Positions 1 through 8,483 of a stretch of DNA of 12,546 bases are shown one piece after another. The DNA comes from Amnimonas aquatica (GTDB lineage: Bacteria > Pseudomonadota > Gammaproteobacteria > Pseudomonadales > Moraxellaceae). Position 1 is the first letter of the stretch; the number at the start of each line of letters is the position of its first letter. A model generated the notes under the pieces. It saw only the letters and a list, made by a program, of their open reading frames with translations. It did no database searches and was not told the DNA's origin. The DNA is taken from NCBI RefSeq assembly GCF_002943415.1, contig NZ_PTQZ01000023.1:1-12546 (forward strand), given 5' to 3'. The position numbers were made by a program, and so were the translations under genes.

Positions 1-65
1 CTGATCTCGAGGCGCAGCCGCAGCTGCCGTTCGCCGAATTCCTCGACCGCTACTTCGCTGACTGA
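1..65 (+). CDS. C-terminal end of an unidentified upstream protein
   Basis: An open frame entering from the left edge reads through 20 codons to a TGA at 63-65. The tail ends LPFAEFLDRYFAD, an ordinary-looking amphipathic C-terminus. The stop lies 14 bases before the dsbB ATG, so the two genes are probably cotranscribed. In Pseudomonas the genes upstream of this cluster are heme-synthesis genes (hemC, hemD, hemX, hemY), so a HemY-like protein is possible from context. Twenty residues are too few to identify it. Confidence 0.5.
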   Translation, partial: DLEAQPQLPFAEFLDRYFAD

Positions 66-79
66 CCAGGAGTGATGCC

Positions 80-574
80 ATGCCGTGGATCCCGACGTTC
101 CGCCAGACCAACCTGCTGATCGCGGCGCTGGCCGCCGTGGCCATCGCGGCCGCGCTCTATCTGCAGCATGTGGAAGGTCTGGAGCCCTGCCCGCTGTGCA
201 TCTTCCAGCGCATCGCCGTCATGGCCACAGGCGCCGTGGCGCTGGTCGCGGCACTGCATGGTCCGGCCGGCTGGGGCCGGCGCGTCTATGCCGCGCTGAC
301 TTCGCTGGCGGCGCTGGCCGGCGTGGTGGTGGCCGGTCGTCATGTCTGGCTGCAACACCTGCCGCCGGAGCAGGTGCCGGCCTGCGGCCCGGGCCTCGAA
401 TACTGGCTGGCGGCATTCCCGCTGCAGGAGGTCGTGCGCCAGGTGTTCCAGGGCTCGGGCGAGTGCGCCAAGGTCGACTGGGTGCTGTTCGGGCTCACGC
501 TGCCGGGCTGGACGCTGGTCATGTTCACCGGCCTGCTGGCGCTGACGCTCTGGCAGCTTGTCCGTCGACGCTGA
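80..574 (+). CDS. dsbB: Disulfide bond formation protein B (DsbB), quinone reductase of the inner membrane
   Basis: DsbB reoxidises the periplasmic thiol oxidase DsbA and passes the electrons to quinones in the inner membrane. The 164-residue product has four hydrophobic segments, at about 11-30, 44-60, 69-87 and 134-160. The first redox pair is the C37-P-L-C40 motif just after segment one, followed by the typical FQR. The second pair is C102 and C129 in the long periplasmic loop between segments three and four. All four essential cysteines are present and the length is normal for the family. The start at 80 is supported by an AGGAG at 68-72, seven bases upstream. It follows an upstream gene by 14 bases and is convergent with fkpA, another envelope-folding gene. 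Pseudomonas carries a DsbB homologue (dsbH) at the equivalent place. Confidence 0.93.
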   Translation: MPWIPTFRQTNLLIAALAAVAIAAALYLQHVEGLEPCPLCIFQRIAVMATGAVALVAALHGPAGWGRRVYAALTSLAALAGVVVAGRHVWLQHLPPEQVPACGPGLEYWLAAFPLQEVVRQVFQGSGECAKVDWVLFGLTLPGWTLVMFTGLLALTLWQLVRRR

Positions 575-587
575 GTACTGTGGCGTG

Positions 588-624
588 ACATGAAAAGGCC
601 GGGCAATGCCCGGCCTTTTCATGT
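588..624. terminator. Bidirectional intrinsic terminator between dsbB and fkpA
   Basis: A near-perfect hairpin with GGCCGGGC at 597-604 paired to GCCCGGCC at 608-615 is extended outward by AAAA/TTTT and a further five pairs. The loop is AAT. A run of A on the left and T on the right gives a U-tract on both strands. It lies between the two convergent stop codons (574 and 637), as expected for a shared terminator. Confidence 0.9.
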
Positions 625-636
625 GTCATGCGCAGG

Positions 637-1428
<792 letters not shown>

Positions 1429-1482
1429 TGAATCACTCCCGTGAGGATCGGATGGCGAATGCTTGGAGGATAAGGGCAAGCG

Positions 1483-1494
1483 GGTATCGATACC
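1483..1494. promoter_or_regulatory. 12-bp perfect palindrome in the fkpA/algP intergenic region
   Basis: GGTATCGATACC is its own reverse complement. It lies 55 bases upstream of the fkpA start codon in the divergent promoter region. It could be an operator, but a palindrome of this length can also occur by chance in 190 bases, and I recognise no regulator for it. Confidence 0.25.
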
Positions 1495-1543
1495 ACCCCG
1501 CCGGAAAAGGGGGAATATCACCGACAAAATGCAGCGAACACCA

Positions 1544-1573
1544 TTGACAGGTTCTCGCTTTTTTAAAAGTCAT
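1544..1573 (+). promoter_or_regulatory. Possible promoter of the algP-like gene
   Basis: A perfect -35 hexamer TTGACA lies at 1544-1549 in an AT-richer patch (about 1510-1590) of an otherwise GC-rich region. No good -10 is seen at the normal spacing: the best, at 18 bases, is AGTCAT, while the AT-rich TTTAAA at 1562-1567 is too close. The site is about 75 bases upstream of the start at 1620. The call rests on the -35 and base composition. Confidence 0.35.
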
Positions 1574-1619
1574 GGATTAACTTCAACGATGCGCCAACCT
1601 ATCCAGAGAGGAAACGCCA

Positions 1620-2489
1620 ATGCCCGCTGCAAACAAGAAAGCCACGCCGGTGAAGGCCAAAGCTGCTGAGGCAGCGAGTGCTGTCGAGGCCAAAGTGGAA
1701 AAGCTCAAAGCCGATGTTGAAAAGCAAGCCGTGAAACTGCGCGAGCAGATTCAGAAGGTCGTCGAGAAAGCCCAGCAAGAAGCCGAATCCTATGTCGATG
1801 CTGCCCGCAAGCTCGTCGACAAGGCCGAGGCCAGCTACAAGGAAGTCCAGGTCAAGTTCAAGCAGCAGATCGACAAGGCTGCCGGTGACAAGGAGCTCGT
1901 CAAGGTTCTGAAGGAGCGTACCCAGCAGGCCGAAGCCGAAGCCAAGGCTGCCGTCGCCGCCGCCAAGAAGGACTACGAGCAGGCCCGCAAGGCCATTACC
2001 CTGCTGCAGCAGAAGAGTGAGCTGAAGGCCTATGTCCAGGCCAAGATCAAGGGTGAAGCTGCCGCTGCCAAGAAGGCTGCGGCCAAGCCTGCTGCGAAGC
2101 CGGCGGCCAAGCCCGCTGTGAAGGTTGCAGCCAAGCCGGCGGCCAAGCCTGCTGCGAAGCCGGCAGCCAAGCCTGCTGCGAAGCCGGCGGCCAAGCCCGC
2201 TGCGAAGCCGGCGGCCAAGCCTGCTGCGAAGCCGGCGGCCAAGCCTGCTGCGAAGCCGGTGGCAACGCCCGCTGCGAAGCCGGCAGCCAAGCCTGCTGCG
2301 AAGCCGGTGGCCAAACCGACTGCGAAGCCGACCGCCAAGCCCACCGCGAAGCCGGCAGCCAAGCCTGCTGCGAAGCCGGCCGCCAAGCCGGTTGCGGCTG
2401 CGAAGCCCGCTGCTGCTGCACCGGCCCCGGCCGCTGCTGCCCCGGCTGCCGCTCCTGCCACGACGCCGACCACGCCGTCCGCCTCGTAA
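1620..2489 (+). CDS. algP: AlgP-like histone-H1-type KPAA-repeat protein
   Basis: The product has 289 residues in two parts. Residues about 10-148 are highly charged and helical, rich in Lys, Glu, Ala and Gln, and look like a long coiled coil with phasin-like character. Residues about 154-257 are a tandem AAKP repeat, followed by an Ala/Pro tail ending TTPSAS. This matches Pseudomonas AlgP (AlgR3), which has a charged helical N-terminus and a KPAA C-terminal array like eukaryotic histone H1 and also ends in SAS. AlgP was described as a DNA-binding regulator of alginate genes. Whether this protein binds DNA or controls exopolysaccharide here is inference from the basic repeats. The start at 1620 has AGAGGA at 1607-1612, seven bases upstream. 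It is flanked by an FKBP gene and a YheS-type ABC-F gene as in Pseudomonas, but no algQ/rsd gene lies nearby. A polyhydroxyalkanoate phasin is an alternative reading of the N-terminus. Confidence 0.8.
   Translation: MPAANKKATPVKAKAAEAASAVEAKVEKLKADVEKQAVKLREQIQKVVEKAQQEAESYVDAARKLVDKAEASYKEVQVKFKQQIDKAAGDKELVKVLKERTQQAEAEAKAAVAAAKKDYEQARKAITLLQQKSELKAYVQAKIKGEAAAAKKAAAKPAAKPAAKPAVKVAAKPAAKPAAKPAAKPAAKPAAKPAAKPAAKPAAKPAAKPAAKPVATPAAKPAAKPAAKPVAKPTAKPTAKPTAKPAAKPAAKPAAKPVAAAKPAAAAPAPAAAAPAAAPATTPTTPSAS
2079..2390 (+). repeat. 24-bp in-frame tandem repeat array encoding AAKPAAKP
   Basis: The array holds twelve full 24-bp units plus two 12-bp half-units (2127-2138 and 2379-2390). Each unit encodes AAKPAAKP with a fixed alternation of codons between its two halves, so the true DNA period is 24, not 12. 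Units beginning at 2079, 2139, 2211 and 2235 are identical. Units at 2163, 2283 and 2355 form a second identical set that differs by one base. Divergent units (2103, 2259, 2307, 2331) carry V or T substitutions. The interspersed sub-types suggest duplication or conversion of units. Confidence 0.92.
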
Positions 2490-2510
2490 GCTTGCTACAC
2501 TGCGGCAACA

Positions 2511-2541
2511 GCAACGGGCCTTCGGGCCCGTTGTTCTTTCT
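2511..2541 (+). terminator. Intrinsic terminator after the algP-like gene
   Basis: AACGGGCC at 2513-2520, a TTCG tetraloop, and GGCCCGTT at 2525-2532 form an eight-pair stem. It is followed by the T-rich stretch TGTTCTTTCT. It lies 22 bases after the algP stop and 21 bases before the yheS start, so yheS probably has its own promoter or depends on readthrough. Confidence 0.87.
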
Positions 2542-2561
2542 GTCATTGCTGCGGGTGCTCC

Positions 2562-4487
2562 ATGATCCTTGCTGAAAACCTCAGTCTGCTGCGCGGCGGT
2601 CGTCCGCTGTTCGAGAAGGCCGGCTTCACCATCCATCCGGGCTGGCATGTCGGTCTGACCGGCAACAATGGTTGCGGCAAGAGTTCCCTTTTCGCGCTCC
2701 TGCGCCGCGAGCTGCAGGCGGATACCGGCAGCCTGCAGCGTCCGGCCATCTGGACGGTCGCGCACATGGCCCAGGAAGTGGCCGCGCTGCAGCAGCCGGC
2801 GATCGAATACGTGCTCGATGGCGATGCCGAATGGCGCGAGCTGGACTCCGCGCTGGCCGACATCGAGACCATGGACGGCAATGAGGTGGGTCGCCTGTTC
2901 GCCCGTTACGAGAGCATCGACGGTTACACGGCACGCTCGCGTGCGGCCCAGCTGCTCGCCGGCCTGGGTTTCGCCGAGGCTGACCAGCAGCGTCCGGTGG
3001 CCGAGTTCTCCGGTGGCTGGCGCATGCGCATCAACCTCGCCCAGACCCTGATGTGCCGCTCCGACCTGCTGCTGCTGGACGAGCCCACCAACCACCTCGA
3101 CCTCGACGCCATCCTGTGGCTGGAGGACTGGCTGCGCGCCTACCCCGGCACGTTGCTGGTGGTGTCGCACGACCGTGATTTCCTCGATGCCGTGGTGGGC
3201 CACATCCTGCACATCGAGATGGGCACCATCACGCATTACCGCGGCAACTATTCCACCTTCGAGCGCACCCGCGCGGAGCGTCTGGCGCAGCACCAGCAGG
3301 CGTTCGAGAAACAGCAGCAGCAGGTCGCGCACCTGCAGTCGTTCGTGGAGCGTTTCCGTGCCAAGGCATCCAAGGCGCGGCAGGCGCAGAGCCGCCTGAA
3401 AGCGCTGGAGCGCATGACGCTGAGCGCACCGGCGGAGATCGACTCCGGCCTGGAGATCCGTTTCCGCGCACCGGATCGCCTGGTCAGTCCGCTGCTGCGT
3501 CTCGATGAGGCCGACATCGGCTATGACGGCGTGCCCTGGCTGCGCCATGTCCAGCTCGGCCTGTACCCGGGCGCGCGCATGGCCCTGCTCGGTCCCAACG
3601 GCGCCGGCAAGTCGACACTGGTGAAGGCGCTGGTGGGCGAGCTGCCGCTGCTCGCGGGCACGCGCCTGATCAGCGAGCACACCCGCATCGGCTATTTCGC
3701 CCAGCACCAGGTCGACCATCTCGATGTCCGTGCTACACCGCTGCTCATGCTGCAGCGCCTGAGCCCGAAGACCGATGAGCTGACCCTGCGCAGTTTCCTG
3801 GGCGGTTTCGGCTTTGGCGGCGACCGCGTGACCTCGGTGATCGAGCCGTTCTCGGGTGGCGAGAAGGCGCGCCTGGCGCTGGCGCTTATCGTCTGGCAGC
3901 GGCCCAACGTGCTGTTGCTGGACGAGCCCACCAACCACCTCGACCTCGCCCTGCGCCATGCCCTGCTGGTTGCTATCCAGGCCTTCGAGGGCGCGATCGT
4001 GCTGGTCTCGCATGACCGCAACATGGTGTCGGTGCTTTGCGACGAGCTGCTGCTGGTCAACGATGGTCAGGTGCGTCCCTTCGATGGCGATCTCGATGAC
4101 TATGCCCAGTGGCTGCGTCAGTGGCGTACAGAGAAGGCCCGCGCAGTTACGGCGGCCGGGCGGGCCGCGGTAGCGGCTCCGGTTGCGGCGGCGGTTATGC
4201 CGCCGCCCGAGCAGGCGCCCGTGTCGGCGGCCAGGAAAGTGGTCCGCTCGGCGGATGTGCGTGCATTGCAGCAGGCGCTGGCCAAGGCGGAGGAGCGTGT
4301 CGCCACGCACCAGCAGCATCTGGACGAGATCGCCGCCAGCCTGGCTGACAGCGCGGTATACGAGTCCGGGCAGGCCGATGTCTTGCGGCGGTTGCTGACC
4401 GAGCAGGCCACGCTGCAGGCGGCGCTGGAGGAGGACGAGGCGCGCTGGCTGGCGTTGGGCGAGGAGCTGGATGCGCTGACCGGCTGA
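2562..4487 (+). CDS. yheS: ABC-F family ATPase, YheS type (ribosome-associated, not a transporter)
   Basis: This is a soluble protein of 641 residues with two ATP-binding cassettes and no membrane segment, so it is an ABC-F factor and not a transporter. Family members act on the ribosome's exit site to relieve stalled translation. Cassette one has Walker A GNNGCGKS (34-41), signature FSGGW (149-153), Walker B LLDEPTNHLD (171-180) and the H-switch SHD (202-204). The charged linker follows (about 235-290, with FRAKASKARQAQSR). Cassette two has GPNGAGKS (344-351), FSGGEK (430-435), the catalytic D454-E455 and SHD (483-485). A C-terminal coiled coil (about 560-641) completes it. Length and details such as FSGGWRMR, YFAQHQ and PFDGDLDDY match E. 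coli YheS (about 637 residues) better than Uup. The start has only a weak ribosome site (GCGGGTG). The neighbouring order matches Pseudomonas. Confidence 0.92.
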   Translation: MILAENLSLLRGGRPLFEKAGFTIHPGWHVGLTGNNGCGKSSLFALLRRELQADTGSLQRPAIWTVAHMAQEVAALQQPAIEYVLDGDAEWRELDSALADIETMDGNEVGRLFARYESIDGYTARSRAAQLLAGLGFAEADQQRPVAEFSGGWRMRINLAQTLMCRSDLLLLDEPTNHLDLDAILWLEDWLRAYPGTLLVVSHDRDFLDAVVGHILHIEMGTITHYRGNYSTFERTRAERLAQHQQAFEKQQQQVAHLQSFVERFRAKASKARQAQSRLKALERMTLSAPAEIDSGLEIRFRAPDRLVSPLLRLDEADIGYDGVPWLRHVQLGLYPGARMALLGPNGAGKSTLVKALVGELPLLAGTRLISEHTRIGYFAQHQVDHLDVRATPLLMLQRLSPKTDELTLRSFLGGFGFGGDRVTSVIEPFSGGEKARLALALIVWQRPNVLLLDEPTNHLDLALRHALLVAIQAFEGAIVLVSHDRNMVSVLCDELLLVNDGQVRPFDGDLDDYAQWLRQWRTEKARAVTAAGRAAVAAPVAAAVMPPPEQAPVSAARKVVRSADVRALQQALAKAEERVATHQQHLDEIAASLADSAVYESGQADVLRRLLTEQATLQAALEEDEARWLALGEELDALTG

Positions 4488-4500
4488 GTTGCCGGTCAGC
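4475..4500 (+). terminator. Hairpin spanning the yheS stop codon
   Basis: A perfect ten-base inverted repeat, GCTGACCGGC at 4475-4484 and GCCGGTCAGC at 4491-4500, encloses a six-base loop that begins with the TGA stop codon. There is no T-tract, so it is not a classical intrinsic terminator. It may mark or protect the transcript end between the convergent yheS and yigI genes. Confidence 0.45.
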
Positions 4501-4538
4501 GCGGACGGAGCAGGCCGCGCGCTGCTCCCGAAAGGGGC

Positions 4539-5072
4539 TCAGTAGTGGAACACGGCGTTGCCGGTGGCGATCAGCTCGCCGCTGTCATTGCGCAGTTCCA
4601 TCTGCGTCGCGCAGATCTTGCTGCCGACGCGCACCACCCGGCCGATGGCTTCGAAGCGGGTTCCGCGCCCTGGCCTCAGGTAGTCGATGCGCATGTCGAT
4701 GGTGCCGAGCTGGCCTATGCGGCGCATCTTCTCCTCGCGCGGCTGCCCCTTGAGGCGCACATAGGCGGCGGTCAGGGCCGCCAGGCCGCCGACGTTGTCG
4801 AGCATGGTGGCGATCACGCCGCCATGCAGTATCTGCTTGAAGACATTGCCGACCAGGCAGGGCTGCATGTCGAGCGAGGCACGTACTTCGTCCGCATCGA
4901 TGCCGGTGACCCGGAAGCCGATGTGCTGATTGAACGGTGTCAGGTTGAAGCCGTCGATCAGTTGCTGCATGAGCACGCGCAGGCGCTCCTGACGTGCTTT
5001 CTCATCGCTGTCGCCGGTGCCGCTGGCCAGGGGTTCGACGGGCGTCTGCCCCGTGTCGTAAAGGCTGCTCAT
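4539..5072 (-). CDS. yigI: Hotdog-fold acyl-CoA thioesterase, YigI type
   Basis: Hotdog thioesterases hydrolyse acyl-CoA to free acid and CoA; E. coli YigI is known as an acyl-CoA thioesterase acting with beta-oxidation. The 177-residue product has a variable N-terminal 40 residues. The hotdog domain then carries VGNVFKQILHGGVIATMLD (H83-G84-G85, D92), GTIDMRIDYLRPGRG (about 123-137) and a final strand ending GNAVFHY. These blocks are close to E. coli YigI (VGNW...ILHGG, GTIDLRVDYLRPGRG), which is about 20 residues shorter. The start at 5072 is the first ATG in frame, with AGGA 11 bases upstream. A TTG at 5150 would add 26 Arg-rich residues and is less likely. It is divergent from hemB and convergent with yheS. 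A generic PaaI-like thioesterase is the alternative name. Confidence 0.85.
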   Translation of the reverse strand: MSSLYDTGQTPVEPLASGTGDSDEKARQERLRVLMQQLIDGFNLTPFNQHIGFRVTGIDADEVRASLDMQPCLVGNVFKQILHGGVIATMLDNVGGLAALTAAYVRLKGQPREEKMRRIGQLGTIDMRIDYLRPGRGTRFEAIGRVVRVGSKICATQMELRNDSGELIATGNAVFHY

Positions 5073-5147
5073 GCGTGTGCGGATCCTGCGGCTGTCCTGG
5101 TGATACCGGTCGGCCTGCTGGCGCGGCCGGAGCCGGAGACACTCTAG

Positions 5148-6308
<1,161 letters not shown>

Positions 6309-6315
6309 CGCGGGA

Positions 6316-6349
6316 CTGACATAAAACCGTCATGAAGCGGCGGTCAAAT
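6316..6349 (+). promoter_or_regulatory. PhoB box and -10 element: phosphate-starvation promoter of ppk1
   Basis: CTGACATAAAACCGTCAT (6316-6333) is a tandem pair of heptamers, CTGACAT and CCGTCAT, separated by AAAA. It matches the E. coli Pho box consensus (CTGTCAT-N4-CTGTCAT) in all but two heptamer bases. Ten bases further on is TCAAAT (6344-6349), a four-of-six -10. In PhoB-activated promoters such as phoA the box replaces the -35 and sits ten bases from the -10, exactly as here. Transcription would start near 6356, about 20 bases before the ppk1 ATG at 6377. The box begins seven bases after the hemB stop. Confidence 0.8.
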
Positions 6350-6376
6350 GGCGTGACTTCCCGAGGGACCCTCGTT

Positions 6377-8443
6377 ATGACCGCCGTCGCCAGCGCTGTC
6401 GATCTCAACGATCCGGCTTTCTACATCAATCGCGAACTCAGCATCCTCGATTTCAACCTGCGCGTGCTCGAGCAGGCGACGGATACCCGGCACCCGCTGT
6501 TGGAGCGTCTGACCTTCCTGCTGATCTTCTCGCGCAACCTCGACGAGTTCTTCGAGATCCGTGTCGCCGGCCTGCTGCAGCAGGTCGCCCTCGGCCGCAT
6601 CAGCACCGGGCCGGACGGCCTGCTGCCGCAGGAGGTGCTGAAGCAGATCGCCGATACCTGCCATGCCGCCGTGGACCGCCAGTACCGCATCCTCAACGAG
6701 GACCTGCTGCCCGCGCTGGCGGCCGAGAACATCCGCTTCCTGCGCCGCGAGGAGTGGGACGACAAGCAGTCGGCCTGGGTGCGCAAGTACTTCAAGGAAC
6801 AGGTCATGCCGGTGCTGACGCCGATCGGCCTGGACCCGGCGCACCCGTTCCCGCGCCTGGTCAACAAGTCGCTGAACTTCATTGTCTCGCTGGACGGCAA
6901 GGATGCCTTCGGGCGCCAGATGTCGCTGGCCGTGGTGCCGGCGCCCCGCTCGCTGCCGCGCGTGGTGCGCCTGCCGGACGAGATCACCGATGGCGGCGAC
7001 CAGCATGTCATGCTGTCGTCGATCATCCACGAGCATGTCTCCGAGCTGTTCCCGGGCATGACCGCGAACGGCTGCTTCCAGTTCCGCGTCACCCGCAACG
7101 CCGACCTCACCGTCGACGAGGATGTCGAGGACCTGGCTTCCGCGCTCAAGGGCGAGCTGCTGTCGCGACGCTACGGCGCCGCCGTGCGCCTGGAAGTGGC
7201 GGACAACTGCCCGCGCCACATCATCGATTACCTGCTGCGCCGCTTCGGCCTCGGCAGCGATGCGCTCTACCAGGTCAGCGGCCCGGTCAACCTCGCCCGT
7301 CTGCTGTCCGACTTCGACCGCCCGCGCCTGCGCTTCGTGCCGTTCCGGCCGCGCATTCCGGAGGTGCTGCAGAAGACCGAGAGCATCTTCGAGGCCATGC
7401 AGCAGGGCGATATTCTGCTGCACCATCCGTTCGAATCCTTCGCGCCGGTGGTCGACCTGCTGCGCCAGGCCGCGCGTGATCCGCATGTGCTGGCCATCAA
7501 GCAGACCCTGTACCGCTCCGGCGCCGATTCGGAGATCGTCAACATCCTCGCCGAGGCCGCGCGCAACGGCAAGGAAGTGACGGCGGTGATCGAGCTGCGC
7601 GCGCGCTTCGACGAGGAATCGAACATCGAGGTCGCGAACAAGCTGCAGCAGGCCGGCGCCATCGTGGTCTACGGCATCGTGGGCTACAAGACGCACGCCA
7701 AGATGATCCTGGTGGTGCGCCGCGAGGGTCGCCGCCTGGCACGCTATGTCCACCTCGGCACCGGCAACTACCATGCCGGCAACGCCCGCATCTACACCGA
7801 CTACGGCCTGCTCACCGCCAACAGCGAAGTCTGCGAGGACGTGCACAAGATCTTCCAGGAGCTCACCGGCATGGGCCGCGTGGTGCGCCTGAAACAGCTG
7901 CTGCACGCGCCGTTCACGCTGCATCCGCAGCTGCTGCAGATGATCGACCAGGAAATCCAGAACCAGCAGGCCGGCCTGCCGTCACGCATCATCGTGAAGG
8001 TGAACGCGCTCACCGAGCGCCAGGTCATGCTGGCCCTGCTGCGCGCGTCGCAGGCGGGCGTGCGCATCGACCTCATCCTGCGGTCGGTCTGCTGCCTGCG
8101 CCCGGGCATTCCGGGCGTCAGCGAGAACATCCGCGTGCGCTCCATCGTCGGCCGCTTCCTGGAGCACACCCGCGTGTTCTATTTCGAGAACGGCGGCGAT
8201 CCGAAGGTGTTCTGCTCCAGCGCCGACTGGATGGACCGCAACCTGTTCCAGCGCGTCGAGACCTGCTTCCCGATCAACGATCCGGCGTTGCGCCGCCGCA
8301 TCATCGACGACGGCCTCAAGGTCTACCTGGCCGACAACAGCCAGGCCTGGCTGCTGCAGTCGGACGGCTCCTGGCAGCGTGCCGAGCCGGGCCGGAGCGA
8401 GCCGAAGGCCGCGCAGCATGTGCTGCTCGAACGCCTGACCTGA
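6377..8443 (+). CDS. ppk1: Polyphosphate kinase 1
   Basis: PPK1 polymerises the terminal phosphate of ATP into inorganic polyphosphate, reversibly, through a phosphohistidine. The product has 688 residues, the same as E. coli PPK. The N-terminal domain (about 12-120) has the family opening [19 protein letters not shown] and [16 protein letters not shown] middle domain follows, with [16 protein letters not shown]. The catalytic C-terminal phospholipase-D-like halves carry [17 protein letters not shown] and RFDEESNIE. The autophosphorylated histidine is H440 (in THAKMI), with the second active-site histidine H459 ([10 protein letters not shown]); the 19-residue spacing equals E. coli H435/H454. 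The start at 6377 has GAGGGA at 6363-6368, eight bases upstream. A longer frame from 6332 would begin inside the PhoB box. It is convergent with ppx, which degrades the product. Confidence 0.97.
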   Translation: MTAVASAVDLNDPAFYINRELSILDFNLRVLEQATDTRHPLLERLTFLLIFSRNLDEFFEIRVAGLLQQVALGRISTGPDGLLPQEVLKQIADTCHAAVDRQYRILNEDLLPALAAENIRFLRREEWDDKQSAWVRKYFKEQVMPVLTPIGLDPAHPFPRLVNKSLNFIVSLDGKDAFGRQMSLAVVPAPRSLPRVVRLPDEITDGGDQHVMLSSIIHEHVSELFPGMTANGCFQFRVTRNADLTVDEDVEDLASALKGELLSRRYGAAVRLEVADNCPRHIIDYLLRRFGLGSDALYQVSGPVNLARLLSDFDRPRLRFVPFRPRIPEVLQKTESIFEAMQQGDILLHHPFESFAPVVDLLRQAARDPHVLAIKQTLYRSGADSEIVNILAEAARNGKEVTAVIELRARFDEESNIEVANKLQQAGAIVVYGIVGYKTHAKMILVVRREGRRLARYVHLGTGNYHAGNARIYTDYGLLTANSEVCEDVHKIFQELTGMGRVVRLKQLLHAPFTLHPQLLQMIDQEIQNQQAGLPSRIIVKVNALTERQVMLALLRASQAGVRIDLILRSVCCLRPGIPGVSENIRVRSIVGRFLEHTRVFYFENGGDPKVFCSSADWMDRNLFQRVETCFPINDPALRRRIIDDGLKVYLADNSQAWLLQSDGSWQRAEPGRSEPKAAQHVLLERLT

Positions 8444-8450
8444 GCGCGTT

Positions 8451-8479
8451 GCCCGGTCTGGCCGCCGGCCAGTCCGGGC
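8451..8479. terminator. GC-rich hairpin between convergent ppk1 and ppx
   Basis: GCCCGG (8451-8456) pairs with CCGGGC (8474-8479). After one T-T mismatch, CTGGCC (8458-8463) pairs with GGCCAG (8467-8472) around a three-base loop. This twelve-pair stem lies seven bases after the ppk1 stop and just before the ppx stop. Neither strand has a T-tract, so termination may need Rho or come from convergent transcription. Confidence 0.55.
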
Positions 8480-8483
8480 CGGC

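Noticed and set aside
1500..1560. Sigma-E-type promoter for fkpA on the minus strand (GAACCT-like -35)
   Set aside because: E. coli fkpA is sigma-E dependent and a GAACCT exists here, but no TCTGA/TCAAA-like -10 is present at 16-17 bases.
2079..2390. CRISPR array
   Set aside because: The units are contiguous 24-bp coding repeats without unique spacers, in frame with the protein.
2491..2501. TACACT as a -10 for yheS transcription
   Set aside because: No -35 lies at proper spacing, and the transcript would run straight into the algP terminator hairpin.
1599..4319. A 906-codon open frame on the minus strand across algP and yheS
   Set aside because: It is antisense to two clearly coding genes. 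Its RSRLGRRLRSR-like part is just the complement of the AAKP repeat, it matches no family, and high GC with few stop codons explains it.
6332..6376. Upstream ATG at 6332 as an alternative ppk1 start
   Set aside because: It lies inside the PhoB box and upstream of the predicted transcript start. The ATG at 6377 has a ribosome site and gives the standard 688-residue length.
6344..7924. A 526-codon minus-strand open frame opposite ppk1
   Set aside because: It is a shadow of the strongly conserved ppk1 reading frame, with no recognisable domain or ribosome site.
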